A stretch of 64,000 nucleotides of DNA from Parvibaculum sp. GTDB lineage: Bacteria; Pseudomonadota; Alphaproteobacteria; Parvibaculales; Parvibaculaceae. Shown piece after piece: positions 8,268 through 16,664 of this stretch. The notes beneath the pieces were generated by a model. It searched no databases and was not told the DNA's origin. It saw nothing but the letters and a program-made list of their open reading frames with translations. The stretch is from contig NZNS01000009.1 in NCBI GenBank assembly GCA_002694985.1, positions 248,001 to 312,000 of the forward strand, in the 5' to 3' direction. The translations under genes and the position numbers were made by a program. Position 1 is the stretch's first letter. Each line of letters begins with the position of its first letter.

Positions 8268-9127
8268 ATTATCGCCACGCCTATCACGCCGGCAATTTCG
8301 CCGATGTGATGAAACACGCCATTCTGACGCTTGCCGTCGAGCACCTGAAAAAGAAGGAAAAGCCCTTCTTCCTTCTCGACACCCATGCGGGCACCGGCAT
8401 GACGGACCTCTCCGGCGTGGAAGCGCAGAAGACCGGCGAATATCAGCAGGGCATCGCGCGCCTTCTTGCCGCCGAAAATCCACATCCCGCCCTCGCAAAC
8501 TATCTGGCCGCCATTCGCGAGCTTGGCGGCCAGGAAAGCAGGGAGGTTCTCACGCGCTATCCCGGCTCGCCCGCCCTCATGGCGCATCTGGCGCGCCGCG
8601 ATGACCGCCTCGCCTTTTGCGAGCTTCACCCCGAAGACGCGAAATCCCTCCGCGCGAATTTCCGCCGCGATGCCCGCGTGAAGACATATGAGATGGATGG
8701 CTATACCGCGCTCAAGGCCATGTTGCCGCCGAAGGAGCGCCGCGGCCTCGTGCTCGTCGACCCGCCCTTCGAGGACCGCGCGGAGTTCGACGCCCTCTTC
8801 CATTCGCTCATGGAAGCCCATCGCCGCTTCGCCACCGGCACCTTCCTCCTCTGGTACCCGCTGAAAGACCCCTCCGTCTCCGGCGCCTTTCTGGAACGCC
8901 TCGCCGCCGATGGTCCGCCCAAAACCCTCGCGCTCGAGCTGCATGTGATGGCGTCCGACCCCGCCCGCATGACGGGCTCGGGCATGATCGTCGTGAACCC
9001 GCCCTTCTCCCTCATCGAACAAGGCGCGGATGGCCGCTCCGGCGCCCGCTCGCTTCTCGACTGGCTCGCAATAACATTGTCACAAGGCCCCGGCGCCCGT
9101 GTGCGCGAGGAGTGGCTGAGCAACTAG
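8264..9127 (+). CDS. rlmJ: 23S rRNA (adenine-2030-N6)-methyltransferase RlmJ
   Basis: The N terminus MNYRHAYHAGNFADVMKH is nearly diagnostic for RlmJ, followed by the SAM-binding strand FFLLDTHAGTGMTDLSG and the N6-adenine methyltransferase motif IV LVLVDPPFED. At 287 residues it has the normal length (280 in E. coli). It methylates the N6 of A2030 of 23S rRNA during ribosome assembly in the cytoplasm. The start codon overlaps the stop of the preceding membrane protein gene (ATGA), so it is translated from the same message. Confidence 0.95.
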   Translation: MNYRHAYHAGNFADVMKHAILTLAVEHLKKKEKPFFLLDTHAGTGMTDLSGVEAQKTGEYQQGIARLLAAENPHPALANYLAAIRELGGQESREVLTRYPGSPALMAHLARRDDRLAFCELHPEDAKSLRANFRRDARVKTYEMDGYTALKAMLPPKERRGLVLVDPPFEDRAEFDALFHSLMEAHRRFATGTFLLWYPLKDPSVSGAFLERLAADGPPKTLALELHVMASDPARMTGSGMIVVNPPFSLIEQGADGRSGARSLLDWLAITLSQGPGARVREEWLSN

Positions 9128-9176
9128 GAGCATTTCCAGGAAAAGTGGACGCCGGTTTTCCGTCCGGAAATGCTCC
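9127..9176. repeat. Palindromic intergenic repeat
   Basis: An 11-bp perfect inverted repeat (GGAGCATTTCC at 9127-9137 and its complement at 9166-9176) encloses a second nested stem (GGAAAA/TTTTCC). The layout matches the dispersed palindromic repeats found between genes in many Rhizobiales, which often begin GAGCATTTCC. It directly follows the rlmJ stop and could form a stable RNA hairpin at the 3' end of the ppk2-rlmJ message. Confidence 0.55.
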
Positions 9177-9324
9177 AGACAAATACCAGCCGTTCGCCGG
9201 CGAACAGCTCCCCTTGAAACTTTTGCGGCAACAGGACTGACCCAATGCAAGATTTGGGTCTATAAAGGCGCCGGCACTGCTGACAAAAAGTCGGAAAGAA
9301 AGCGGGCCGCCCGGGAATCGCTTG

Positions 9325-10626
9325 ATGGATCAGTCTCTCACCGAGGAAGAACGCACGCGCCACCTCGCCGAGGCCGAAGCCGCCTATGAGGCCGAGATCG
9401 AGCGCAATCTCCCGCGCAACTATGTCGCGAACCTCGCCCACGGCCTCCTCGGCCAGACGGGCTTTCGCCTCGTCAATGCGCCGACCTTCGTCCCGGCCTA
9501 TATCTACCTGCTCTCCGGCTCGGAATTTGCCGTGGGGCTCGCGCTTGCCGCACAATGGGTCGGGGCCTCCGCCTCGTCCATCTTCGGCGCCACGCTGATC
9601 GAACACAGAAAGCGCGTGCTCCCGATGGGTCTTCTCATCGGCTGGGGCATGCGCGCTGGCGTTCTCGGCCTCGCCCTTGGCGGCTTCTTCCTGCCCGACA
9701 ATCTCGCCCTGCTGACAGCCATCGGCTTCCTCTGCCTCTTCGGCCTTTTCAACGGCATGCAGGCGGTGATCTTCAACACGCTGATGGCCAAGGTGATCCC
9801 GCTGCGCCTGCGCGGCCGCCTCACCGGCTTCCGCAATTTCTCGGCAGGTCTCACGGCGGCAGGCGTCGCCTGGCTCGGCGGCAAATATTTCGTCGAAGGC
9901 CACGCGCTCGGCAATGGCTACGCAACGACCTTCCTCGCCGCCTTCGTGCTCACCTCGCTCGGCCTGTCGCTTCTGATGCTGGTGCGCGAGCCCGAACCGC
10001 CCACCATCCGCGCACGCGGCAGTCTCGGCGGGCGCCTGCGCGAAATCCCGGCCATGCTGCGCGCCGATCCCGCGCTTGCGCTCTTCTATGTCGCCGCCGC
10101 CATGGCCGCGCTCGGCACGATGGCGGTCCCCTTCTACATTCTCTTTGCGGGCGAACGCATCGGCCTGTCCGGCACCAATCTCGGCATCCTGTCCACGGCC
10201 TTCCTGCTCGCCCAGACCTGCGCCAATCTCGGCTGGGGCACGCTCGCCGACAGGATCGGTAACCGCATCGTCTTCATGTCGGCGGTCGGCCTCTGGGCGG
10301 TTTCCATCACCGCGCTCCTTTTCACGAACGATCTCTGGGGCCTCGCCCTCGTCTTTGCCGGGCTCGGCGCGGGCCAGGGCGGCTTCATGAATTCCAACCA
10401 GAACATCATCGTGGAGTTCGGCGCGCGCGACGACCTGCCCATGCGCATCGCGGTGCTGAACACCGCGACCTCGCTCATGCAGGCGCTGGGGCCGATCCTT
10501 GGCGGCGTCATCGCGCATGGCGCATCCTTCACGGCGCTCTTCGGCCTCGCCATCGCGGTGCTCGCCACATCCGTTGTCACCATGTTCTTCGTCGACGAGC
10601 CGCGAAAGCGCCGCATAAAGAACTAG
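9325..10626 (+). CDS. Major facilitator superfamily transporter
   Basis: A 433-residue membrane protein with about twelve hydrophobic segments in two halves, for example LLGQTGFRLVNAPTFVPAYIYLL at the start and ALFGLAIAVLATSVVTMFFV at the end, and a short acidic cytoplasmic N terminus. The overall plan is that of an MFS permease; a loop with TLIEHRKRVLPMG after the second segment resembles the MFS inter-segment signature. The substrate cannot be read. I used the ATG at 9325; a TTG codon directly precedes it. It stands alone between the palindromic repeat and a degenerate intergenic repeat. Confidence 0.8.
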   Translation: MDQSLTEEERTRHLAEAEAAYEAEIERNLPRNYVANLAHGLLGQTGFRLVNAPTFVPAYIYLLSGSEFAVGLALAAQWVGASASSIFGATLIEHRKRVLPMGLLIGWGMRAGVLGLALGGFFLPDNLALLTAIGFLCLFGLFNGMQAVIFNTLMAKVIPLRLRGRLTGFRNFSAGLTAAGVAWLGGKYFVEGHALGNGYATTFLAAFVLTSLGLSLLMLVREPEPPTIRARGSLGGRLREIPAMLRADPALALFYVAAAMAALGTMAVPFYILFAGERIGLSGTNLGILSTAFLLAQTCANLGWGTLADRIGNRIVFMSAVGLWAVSITALLFTNDLWGLALVFAGLGAGQGGFMNSNQNIIVEFGARDDLPMRIAVLNTATSLMQALGPILGGVIAHGASFTALFGLAIAVLATSVVTMFFVDEPRKRRIKN

Positions 10627-10645
10627 CGGCGCCCCTCTCCAAACA

Positions 10646-10677
10646 CGTCATTGCGAGCCAAAGGCGAAGCAGTCCAG
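10646..10677. repeat. Degenerate CGTCATTGCGAG intergenic repeat
   Basis: The stretch begins CGTCATTGCGAGCC and continues with GGCGAAGCAGTCCAG. This resembles the dispersed element CGTCATTGCGAGCGAAGCGAAGCAATCC common in the intergenic DNA of many alphaproteobacteria. It lies 20 bases after the MFS gene. No function is known. Confidence 0.4.
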
Positions 10678-10745
10678 AAGCCGCGGAATGCGGCGTCTAA
10701 AAAAGACTCGTCGCTGTGCGGGCGCGTCTCGCACAAACATTGCGT

Positions 10746-10850
10746 TCACGCCGCGCCCCGCGACCCCGCTTTCAGCTCCCGCCCCACGAGATAGAAAAGC
10801 GCCCCGAAGGCGAGAATGACGGCAATGAGGGCAACAAGACGTAAGGACAT
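10746..10850 (-). CDS. Small single-pass membrane protein, 34 residues
   Basis: An ATG at 10850 follows a strong ribosome binding site (GGGAGGAT, four bases before the ATG) on the minus strand and opens a 34-codon frame: MSLRLVALIAVILAFGALFY, then LVGRELKAGSRGAA. This is one hydrophobic helix followed by a basic tail, a plausible inner-membrane microprotein with the positive end in the cytoplasm. It sits between the MFS gene and the retron. Function unknown; the good ribosome binding site is the main reason to call it a gene. Confidence 0.55.
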   Translation of the reverse strand: MSLRLVALIAVILAFGALFYLVGRELKAGSRGAA

Positions 10851-10938
10851 GGAGATCCTCCCTTGGTTGTATCCGTGGGGAGAGGTTTCAACTGCGCACG
10901 TCAGCGCCGCAATTACGTCGGAGGTAGCGACAAAACCG

Positions 10939-11916
10939 CTATCTGTTTTGAGCTAAGGCAGGAGAACGGCGCCTTATTTTCTCCCCACGTGGCGCCCTCT
11001 GAATTTTCAGTATCGCTTGCGTCCCAAACTTTCGGCGCAGCACATCGAGATACTCCGGCTCAACCGCGTTCACGTAAGCGAGCATGCCGGTTAAAACCTG
11101 CATTTGCTCTGGATCCAACCGTCCATTTACAGCTTGATATACAGCCGCGCGAATCTTCCGCTTACTGTCCCGGCCAACGGTCACTCTCCCGTCATTCGCC
11201 AACGTTAGGCCAGTGACTCGGCGCCCATATTTTGCCGTTACAAGAGTCGTTTTCTCAGGGTTTAATGCTAAGCGCGGGTATTGAATGTCTCGCAAAACTC
11301 TACCCACGTCCCGAATCACATGTGTCAGATTTCCAGTTCTCTGAGCAGAAAAGGTCATATCATCGGCATATCGCGTGTAGGTAACGCCATCTGCAACGAC
11401 AGTCTCAACCACTCGCACATCGAACTCATACATAAGAATATTCGAGAGAATGGGGGATGTTGGAGCACCTATCGCAAGCCTCAAATGAGACTCCCCTTTT
11501 CTTCTGTGAAATAGCAACCGGGATGTGAGATATATGTCTTCATCTTCCGTCAGGCATCCGGTTTGGCGGCAGTATGCAATCCAATCTCTGTCACGGATTG
11601 ATGGAAAAAAATCTCTAAAATCGAGTTTAAGTACTGGACCGCGCCCAGCGTGGGGTAGCGCATTTGAGCGCAAGGAAGTTTCAGGTTTATATGCAGTCGC
11701 GGCAGCATGCGTAGGTAGAGTGGTGAGGAAAGTTTTTGCGAGAGTACGCTGGAGCAGTTTAACCTCGCGTGCAGGTTGAGCGATCGATCTGAAGCCCCCA
11801 ACTCTTTTTGGAATTGAGTAAATTTTATACCTGTTCGGCGCAGTATACATTATCCGCCGAAGTTCGTTGGCCCGCATGCCCGTTTCGAAACTCAGCTTGT
11901 CTAGCAATTGGCTCAT
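10939..11916 (-). CDS. ret: Retron-type reverse transcriptase
   Basis: A 325-residue RNA-directed DNA polymerase. Catalytic motif A is KLDFRDFFPSI (residues 97-107), motif B is AIGAPTSPILSN and motif C is YADDMTF (183-189). Two features separate retron enzymes from group II intron and DGR enzymes: an NAxxH motif (NALPH, 85-89) and VTG (234-236) near the thumb; both are present. There is no maturase or endonuclease domain. It would copy the msr-msd RNA encoded upstream into a branched RNA-DNA hybrid (msDNA). The start overlaps the end of the effector gene (ATGA), so RT and effector are co-translated. GC content is visibly lower than in the flanking chromosome, which points to horizontal acquisition. 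Confidence 0.93.
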   Translation of the reverse strand: MSQLLDKLSFETGMRANELRRIMYTAPNRYKIYSIPKRVGGFRSIAQPAREVKLLQRTLAKTFLTTLPTHAAATAYKPETSLRSNALPHAGRGPVLKLDFRDFFPSIRDRDWIAYCRQTGCLTEDEDIYLTSRLLFHRRKGESHLRLAIGAPTSPILSNILMYEFDVRVVETVVADGVTYTRYADDMTFSAQRTGNLTHVIRDVGRVLRDIQYPRLALNPEKTTLVTAKYGRRVTGLTLANDGRVTVGRDSKRKIRAAVYQAVNGRLDPEQMQVLTGMLAYVNAVEPEYLDVLRRKFGTQAILKIQRAPRGEKIRRRSPALAQNR

Positions 11917-12869
11917 GACTTTGCCTTGCGCAACGCGACCTGAATGCTAGCAAACCTTTCGGCATCATTATGCCGCCAGTAGTTCAAAACGTCTGAACGC
12001 CAACGCACTCTATCAATCGATCGGTACTCCGGACGCAACTCAAAATACAACGCATTGCCACCTTCAATAGCAGCGTAGTATGTAGTTATGCCGCGCTTTT
12101 CCTTCTGCACCCACTCGAACAATTCAGCACAGTTAAGATGCTTCTTAATTTCTTGGGGCGTTTTTGGAATACCCATGCAGAACAACAGCGTTTCAATTTC
12201 GTCCAACGTCAACGCCGCATAGTACTGCACAAGCCCAGTAATGAGCTTTGTAATATGCCCGTTCCGGGTACCATCGAATGTCGTTGGCTCAACCTTCTCG
12301 GATAGACGAAATTTTATTGGCCCGTCGGTTGCCTTTAGAAAGGCATCAAGATCAATGTCACCGGGCTTCTTAATATCCTCAATTCCCAAATCTTGGAGTT
12401 GCAGAACACTGACGTATTCATCGCCATGTTTTCTAGTGAGAAAGCCGAGCGGCCCCAAGCTTATGAAAGAGGTATCAGCGTAATTTTTGTGATCCACAAA
12501 AACCAGCATCCGGCGGGCAATTTCATCAATCACGGAAAATGCACCTAGCTCAGCGATGCTTCCCTCGCTCTCCGAAAACAAGATAATCAGATCGGAAATT
12601 TGGGCTATATCGGCCTCGAACTCTAACAGTTCGAGGTACTCACCTACGGGGAGTGCCCACTCCATCTCTTCCGCACAACGGACATCATACTTTGCAAGTA
12701 CGGAACGATGAGATATCCGAACAAGGGCATCTCTTAAGGATTTTGGCGGAAGCCCAGTGTCACCCACCTCCCCTCCGCATAGAAAAATTACGGAGGTGGG
12801 CGCATGCACTCTTAGGGATTCCGCCACCGCTTGCGTTGGAAGATCAAGTATATCGTCGCCAGCTATCAC
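11913..12869 (-). CDS. Retron effector, nucleoside deoxyribosyltransferase-like with winged helix
   Basis: A 318-residue protein that resembles the effector of retron-Eco1 (Ec86): an N-terminal SVIFLCGGEVGD strand-loop (26-37), then SDLIILFSESEGSIAELGAF (92-111) carrying the catalytic-type Glu of the deoxyribosyltransferase fold, and SFISLGPLGFLTRK. The C-terminal part (LDEIETLLFCMGIPKTPQEI onward) looks like a winged-helix DNA-binding region. In type II-A retrons this protein is held inactive by the RT-msDNA complex and, on phage attack, damages the NAD or nucleotide pool to abort infection. The start is a GTG at 12869, giving a length before the CGG motif close to Ec86; no strong ribosome binding site is seen, and the start lies at the 3' edge of the msd region. 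Confidence 0.87.
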   Translation of the reverse strand: MIAGDDILDLPTQAVAESLRVHAPTSVIFLCGGEVGDTGLPPKSLRDALVRISHRSVLAKYDVRCAEEMEWALPVGEYLELLEFEADIAQISDLIILFSESEGSIAELGAFSVIDEIARRMLVFVDHKNYADTSFISLGPLGFLTRKHGDEYVSVLQLQDLGIEDIKKPGDIDLDAFLKATDGPIKFRLSEKVEPTTFDGTRNGHITKLITGLVQYYAALTLDEIETLLFCMGIPKTPQEIKKHLNCAELFEWVQKEKRGITTYYAAIEGGNALYFELRPEYRSIDRVRWRSDVLNYWRHNDAERFASIQVALRKAKS

Positions 12870-12871
12870 AA

Positions 12872-13061
12872 TCCAATAAGTCGCTTACCTAAGACGCGGA
12901 AGTCCGCGGGGTCTTATCGAGCGGAGCGTCCCGAAGGGCGATGGGGCCCCGCGGACTTCCGCGGCAATAAGAGTAGACAATCAACTGATGTCTGGCGAAC
13001 CGCCAGACTAACACCAGATTACAAGGTGTCATTCGCGTAAGCATCACAAGCTTTGCCGCTC
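12872..13061 (-). ncRNA. Retron msr-msd non-coding RNA (predicted)
   Basis: On the minus strand, upstream of the effector, lie the parts expected of a retron primer-template RNA. First, GCTTAC (13042-13037), a candidate a1 strand. Next, an 8-bp msr hairpin GTCTGGCG/CGCCAGAC with a three-base loop (12990-13008). Then a long msd stem, 17 bp perfect (12895-12911 with 12947-12963) with a 35-base loop. Last, GTAAGC (12888-12883), a candidate a2 strand able to pair with a1. A promoter-like element precedes it. Order ncRNA, effector, RT is that of type II-A retrons. The exact ends and the branching guanosine are not determined. Confidence 0.75.
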
Positions 13062-13067
13062 TTTGCG

Positions 13068-13096
13068 TATTTAGTCAAGACACAGAACCAAACAAA
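13068..13096 (-). promoter_or_regulatory. Candidate sigma70-type promoter of the retron
   Basis: On the minus strand TTTGTT (13096-13091), a 17-base spacer and TAAATA (13073-13068) predict a start near 13061, just upstream of the msr hairpins. The element lies between the aldehyde dehydrogenase terminator and the retron RNA, so the retron probably has its own transcript. Confidence 0.45.
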
Positions 13097-13101
13097 CAAA
13101 G

Positions 13102-13128
13102 AAGCCGGCCTCTTTCGAGACCGGCCTT
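13102..13128 (-). terminator. Terminator hairpin between aldehyde dehydrogenase and retron
   Basis: A GC-rich inverted repeat (AAGCCGGCCTC / GAGACCGGCCTT with a TTTC loop) is followed on the minus strand by a T-rich tract. It can end transcription coming from the aldehyde dehydrogenase gene before the retron. The 165 bases between it and the aldehyde dehydrogenase stop hold nothing else I recognise. Confidence 0.6.
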
Positions 13129-13294
13129 TCCGTACCCGGAATGATCCGGGATAACCTTATTCTGCCTCTCCGTCGCCTCCCTCCGCCGTTCGGCCGGTGA
13201 AACCGGTCAACGGCGGCAAGCGCGACTGCGTGCCGGCGCCCCTGCGCCGCAAGCCAAGCGAGCGGATGCGAGCGCCGGCGTCTGAGGCCATCAA

Positions 13295-14722
13295 TTAAGC
13301 CGCGTTGGCACCAAGCACAGCCTTCGTCTCGAGATATTCCTCGAAGCCCAGCGGGCCCCATTCGCGGCCATTGCCCGACTGCTTGTAGCCGCCGAAGGGC
13401 GCGTTGAGGTCCGGACCTGCGCCGTTCACATGGATCTGGCCGGCGCGGATCTGCGCAGCCACCTTGTTGGCGTGGGCCGGCTCGCCCTGCACATAGCCCG
13501 ACAGGCCATAGACCGTGTCATTGGCGATGCGGATGGCTTCTTCTTCCGACTTGTAGGGCATGATGGCAAGGACCGGTCCGAAGATTTCCTCGCGCGCAAC
13601 CGTCATGTCGTTGGTCACGCCGCCGAAGACCGTCGGGCGCACATAGAAGCCCTTGTTGAGGCCATCGGGACGGCCCGTGCCGCCGGTGACGAGCGTCGCG
13701 CCTTCGTCGATGCCCTTCTGGATGAGCCCCTGGATCTTGTTGTACTGAACTTCGTTCACCACCGGACCCATTGTCGTGTCTTCGGCGTTCGGGTCGCCGA
13801 CCTTCACGCTTTCGGCGGCCGCCTTCGCGATCTTCAGCGCTTCGTCATGCTTGCCCGCGGGCACGAGCATGCGCGTCGGCGCGTTGCACGACTGGCCGGA
13901 GTTCTGCATCACGCCGAGAACGCCGCCGGTGACGGCCGTCTTGAGGTCCGCATCGTCGAGGATGATGTTCGGCGACTTGCCGCCCAGTTCCTGCGCCACG
14001 CGCTTCACCGTGTCGGCGGCGGCCTTCGCAACGAGAATGCCCGCGCGGGTCGAACCCGTGAAGGACACCATGTCGACATCGGGATGGCTGGAGATCGCCG
14101 AGCCGACGCCCGGGCCGTCGCCGTTCACGAGGTTGAAGACGCCCTTGGGCACGCCCGCCGCGTCGAAGATTTCGGCGAGGATATAGGCGTCGAGCGGCGC
14201 TTCTTCCGAAGGCTTCAGCACGATGGTGCAACCGGCGGCAAGCGCGGGCGCGACCTTGCACATGATCTGGTTCATCGGCCAGTTCCACGGCGTGATGAAA
14301 CCGCAAACGCCGATCGGCTCCTTGCGGAGCGTCGTCGTGCCGCGCTGTTCCTCGAACTTGTAGTCCTTGAGGATCTGGATCGTGGTGCCGAGATGGGCGA
14401 CGCCCATGGCGGCCTGCGCCATCTGCGCGAGCTTCGCGGGCGCACCCATTTCCATGGTGATCGCCTCGGCGATTTCGCCGTAGCGGCTCTGATAGACTTC
14501 CGTGATCTTGGTCAGCAGCGCGATCCGGTCATCGACGCTCATCTGCGAGTAGCTGTCGAAGGCCTTCTTCGCGGCTGCCACCGCCTTGTCGACATCCTTC
14601 TTGGAGCCGATGCTGATCTTGGCGCAGGGCTCTTCCGTCGCCGGGTTGATGACGTCCAGCGTCTTCGGCTCGGCAGGGTCGACCCATTCACCATTGATGT
14701 AGAACTTGAGACATTCTTTCAT
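13295..14722 (-). CDS. NAD(P)-dependent aldehyde dehydrogenase
   Basis: A 475-residue member of the aldehyde dehydrogenase superfamily. Typical blocks: GFITPWNWPMNQIMCKVAPAL (cofactor site), FTGSTRAG (glycine motif), ELGGKSPNIILDDADL carrying the general-base Glu, NSGQSCNAPTRMLVP with the catalytic Cys, and EEIFGPVLAIMPY near the C terminus. It oxidises an aldehyde to the carboxylic acid in the cytoplasm; the substrate is not evident. The ATG at 14722 is chosen because a GGAGGA ribosome binding site stands just before it, whereas the upstream ATG at 14764 has none. Monocistronic, with a terminator downstream at 13102-13128. Confidence 0.93.
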   Translation of the reverse strand: MKECLKFYINGEWVDPAEPKTLDVINPATEEPCAKISIGSKKDVDKAVAAAKKAFDSYSQMSVDDRIALLTKITEVYQSRYGEIAEAITMEMGAPAKLAQMAQAAMGVAHLGTTIQILKDYKFEEQRGTTTLRKEPIGVCGFITPWNWPMNQIMCKVAPALAAGCTIVLKPSEEAPLDAYILAEIFDAAGVPKGVFNLVNGDGPGVGSAISSHPDVDMVSFTGSTRAGILVAKAAADTVKRVAQELGGKSPNIILDDADLKTAVTGGVLGVMQNSGQSCNAPTRMLVPAGKHDEALKIAKAAAESVKVGDPNAEDTTMGPVVNEVQYNKIQGLIQKGIDEGATLVTGGTGRPDGLNKGFYVRPTVFGGVTNDMTVAREEIFGPVLAIMPYKSEEEAIRIANDTVYGLSGYVQGEPAHANKVAAQIRAGQIHVNGAGPDLNAPFGGYKQSGNGREWGPLGFEEYLETKAVLGANAA

Positions 14723-15065
14723 TGCTAGTCCTCCGTTTGATGCTGTCCCTTCTCTGGAGTTCACCGTCTTTCAAGAGGCCCTGAGGGGAGCCTCGCGGCG
14801 TTTGACCGGAAGGGGATTCCTGTTGGTGAGAAACCTCGCACGGAGCGCGCTACCCGGTCCAGCCGAAAACGTCCTCCTTTTCCGCCAATCCGCCGCGAAA
14901 AAAGACGAATGCACAGGAGGACCGGGCATAAAATCCGGGAAAAACACGTCTTGTCCCCGCTTTGCCCTCTCCATGCCGTATTTCGGGCACGAATCCGGGC
15001 GATGAAGCGTTATAGAAAAAGAAGACCGCCTCTTCGGCGCCCGCCTCAGGAGACCCTGACTTCTC
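14723..15065. other. Intergenic region between divergent aldehyde dehydrogenase and GMC genes
   Basis: These 343 bases separate two divergent genes and should hold both promoters. I see a CCCGGTCC/GGACCGGG pair of inverted octamers about 60 bases apart (around 14850 and 14920) that could be an operator or chance, and no convincing open frame, RNA gene or repeat. Confidence 0.4.
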
Positions 15066-16664
15066 ATGTTTATCGACGGACGCAAGGTTCTGGACGGAAC
15101 CATCGTGGAAACGGACCTCGCCATCATCGGCGGTGGCGCCGCGGGCATCACCATCGCCCGCGAGATGATCGGCCAGGGCTTCTCTGTCACGCTGATCGAA
15201 AGCGGCGGCTTCGAGTTCGAGCCCGAAACGCAGGATCTCTATGAAGGCGAGAGCGTCGGCGTCAGCTATCCGCTCACAAGTTCGCGCCTGCGCTATTTCG
15301 GCGGCTCGACAAACCATTGGGGCGGCTGGTGCCGTCCGCTGGAACCCATCGACTTCGAAAAGCGCGACTGGGTGCCTTATTCCGGCTGGCCTGTCACCCG
15401 CGCGGATATGAACCCCTTCTATGTGCGCGCCTGCGAGGTCTGTCAGATCAACTCGACCGCCTTTGACGATGCCGCCGCCTGGGAGGCAAAGGGCAAGCCC
15501 ATGCCGCTGGCAGGCGACGAGGTCGTCACGCGTTTCTTCCTCTACAGCCCGCCCACCCGCTTCGGAAAGAAATACCGGCCGGATATCGAGCGCGCGAAAA
15601 ACATCGCCTGCTACCTTCATTCCAATGTGCTGGAGATCGTGCCGAGCGATAACGCGGGCGAGGTCGACCACCTGAAGATCGGCACGCTTTCGGGCGCGCG
15701 CTTCACGGTAAAGCCGAAAGCCTGCGTCCTTGCTGCCGGCGGCATCGAGAATGCGCGCATACTGCTCGCCTCGAACAGCATCGAGACGGCGGGCATCGGC
15801 AACCGCAATGGCGTGGTCGGCCGCTTCTTCATGGAGCATCCGCATGTGCCCTCCCCCGCGACCTTCCTCGTGACCGACCGCAACCTCGTCGCCGAGTGGT
15901 ACCGCACCTATACAAAGATGGAAGGCGAGCGCGGCACGACGATGATCCGCGGCTGCCTCATGTTCGATGAGGGATATCTGCGTCGTGAAAAGCGTCTCGG
16001 CACGGTCATGACCTTTGCGCCCATCCGCCCCGTCATGGCGGAGCCGCAGCCAATCCCGCCCGGCGCCTCGGAAGAAGAGCGCAAGCAGGCCGAGCGGCAG
16101 GGAGCCGAAGACGAGACCTATCGCGGCATTCTCCAGCTCGCGCGCAGCAGCAATTCCGCCGCCTCATCCTCCGGCGAGATTGGCTGGCGTCTCGGCGTCG
16201 GCTGCGCCAGCGAGCAGCAGCCCAACCCCGCAAGCCGCATCACCCTGTCGGACGAGAAAGATGCGCTGGGCGTGCCGCGCACCAGGCTCGACTGGCGCCT
16301 GAAAAAGGAAGACGCGGATAATCTCCGCGCCAATATCGAAGCCGTCGCCCGCGCCTTTGGCGGCTGGGGCGAGGGCCGCGTCCAGGTTCATTTTCCAAAG
16401 CGCGACGAATGGAGCGAGGCCGAGGGCTGGGGCAACCATCATCTCGGCTCGACACGCATGGCCACCGACCCGAAGCTCGGCGTCACCAATGGCGATTGCC
16501 GCGTACACGGAATGTCCAACCTCTTCATCGCAGGGTCGTCGCTCTTCCCGACCGGCGCCACCGTCAATCCGACGCTCACCATCGTCGCACTGGCGCTGCG
16601 CCTCTCCGATCATCTGAAACGCCGCTTCGCCCAAGGCGCCGCCGTCGAACAGGTCCGCCCATGA
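15066..16664 (+). CDS. GMC family FAD-dependent oxidoreductase
   Basis: A 532-residue GMC (glucose-methanol-choline) oxidoreductase. The FAD site is DLAIIGGGAAGITIAREM (residues 18-35) with acidic strand end TLIESGG; GGSTNHWGGWCRPL follows; the C terminus has HHLGSTRMA, with the catalytic-type histidines, and the closing FAD motif NLFIAGSSLFPTGATVNPTLTIVAL. The plan is like large subunits of membrane-bound gluconate or alcohol/sugar dehydrogenases. It overlaps the next gene (ATGA), which encodes a small Tat-type protein, matching the large/small subunit pairing of such dehydrogenases. The natural substrate is unknown. Confidence 0.9.
   Translation: MFIDGRKVLDGTIVETDLAIIGGGAAGITIAREMIGQGFSVTLIESGGFEFEPETQDLYEGESVGVSYPLTSSRLRYFGGSTNHWGGWCRPLEPIDFEKRDWVPYSGWPVTRADMNPFYVRACEVCQINSTAFDDAAAWEAKGKPMPLAGDEVVTRFFLYSPPTRFGKKYRPDIERAKNIACYLHSNVLEIVPSDNAGEVDHLKIGTLSGARFTVKPKACVLAAGGIENARILLASNSIETAGIGNRNGVVGRFFMEHPHVPSPATFLVTDRNLVAEWYRTYTKMEGERGTTMIRGCLMFDEGYLRREKRLGTVMTFAPIRPVMAEPQPIPPGASEEERKQAERQGAEDETYRGILQLARSSNSAASSSGEIGWRLGVGCASEQQPNPASRITLSDEKDALGVPRTRLDWRLKKEDADNLRANIEAVARAFGGWGEGRVQVHFPKRDEWSEAEGWGNHHLGSTRMATDPKLGVTNGDCRVHGMSNLFIAGSSLFPTGATVNPTLTIVALALRLSDHLKRRFAQGAAVEQVRP

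Noticed and set aside
10939-11916. Group II intron or diversity-generating retroelement reverse transcriptase
   Set aside because: No maturase or endonuclease domain, no template/variable repeats; NAxxH and VTG motifs plus the adjacent effector and RNA hairpins identify a retron.
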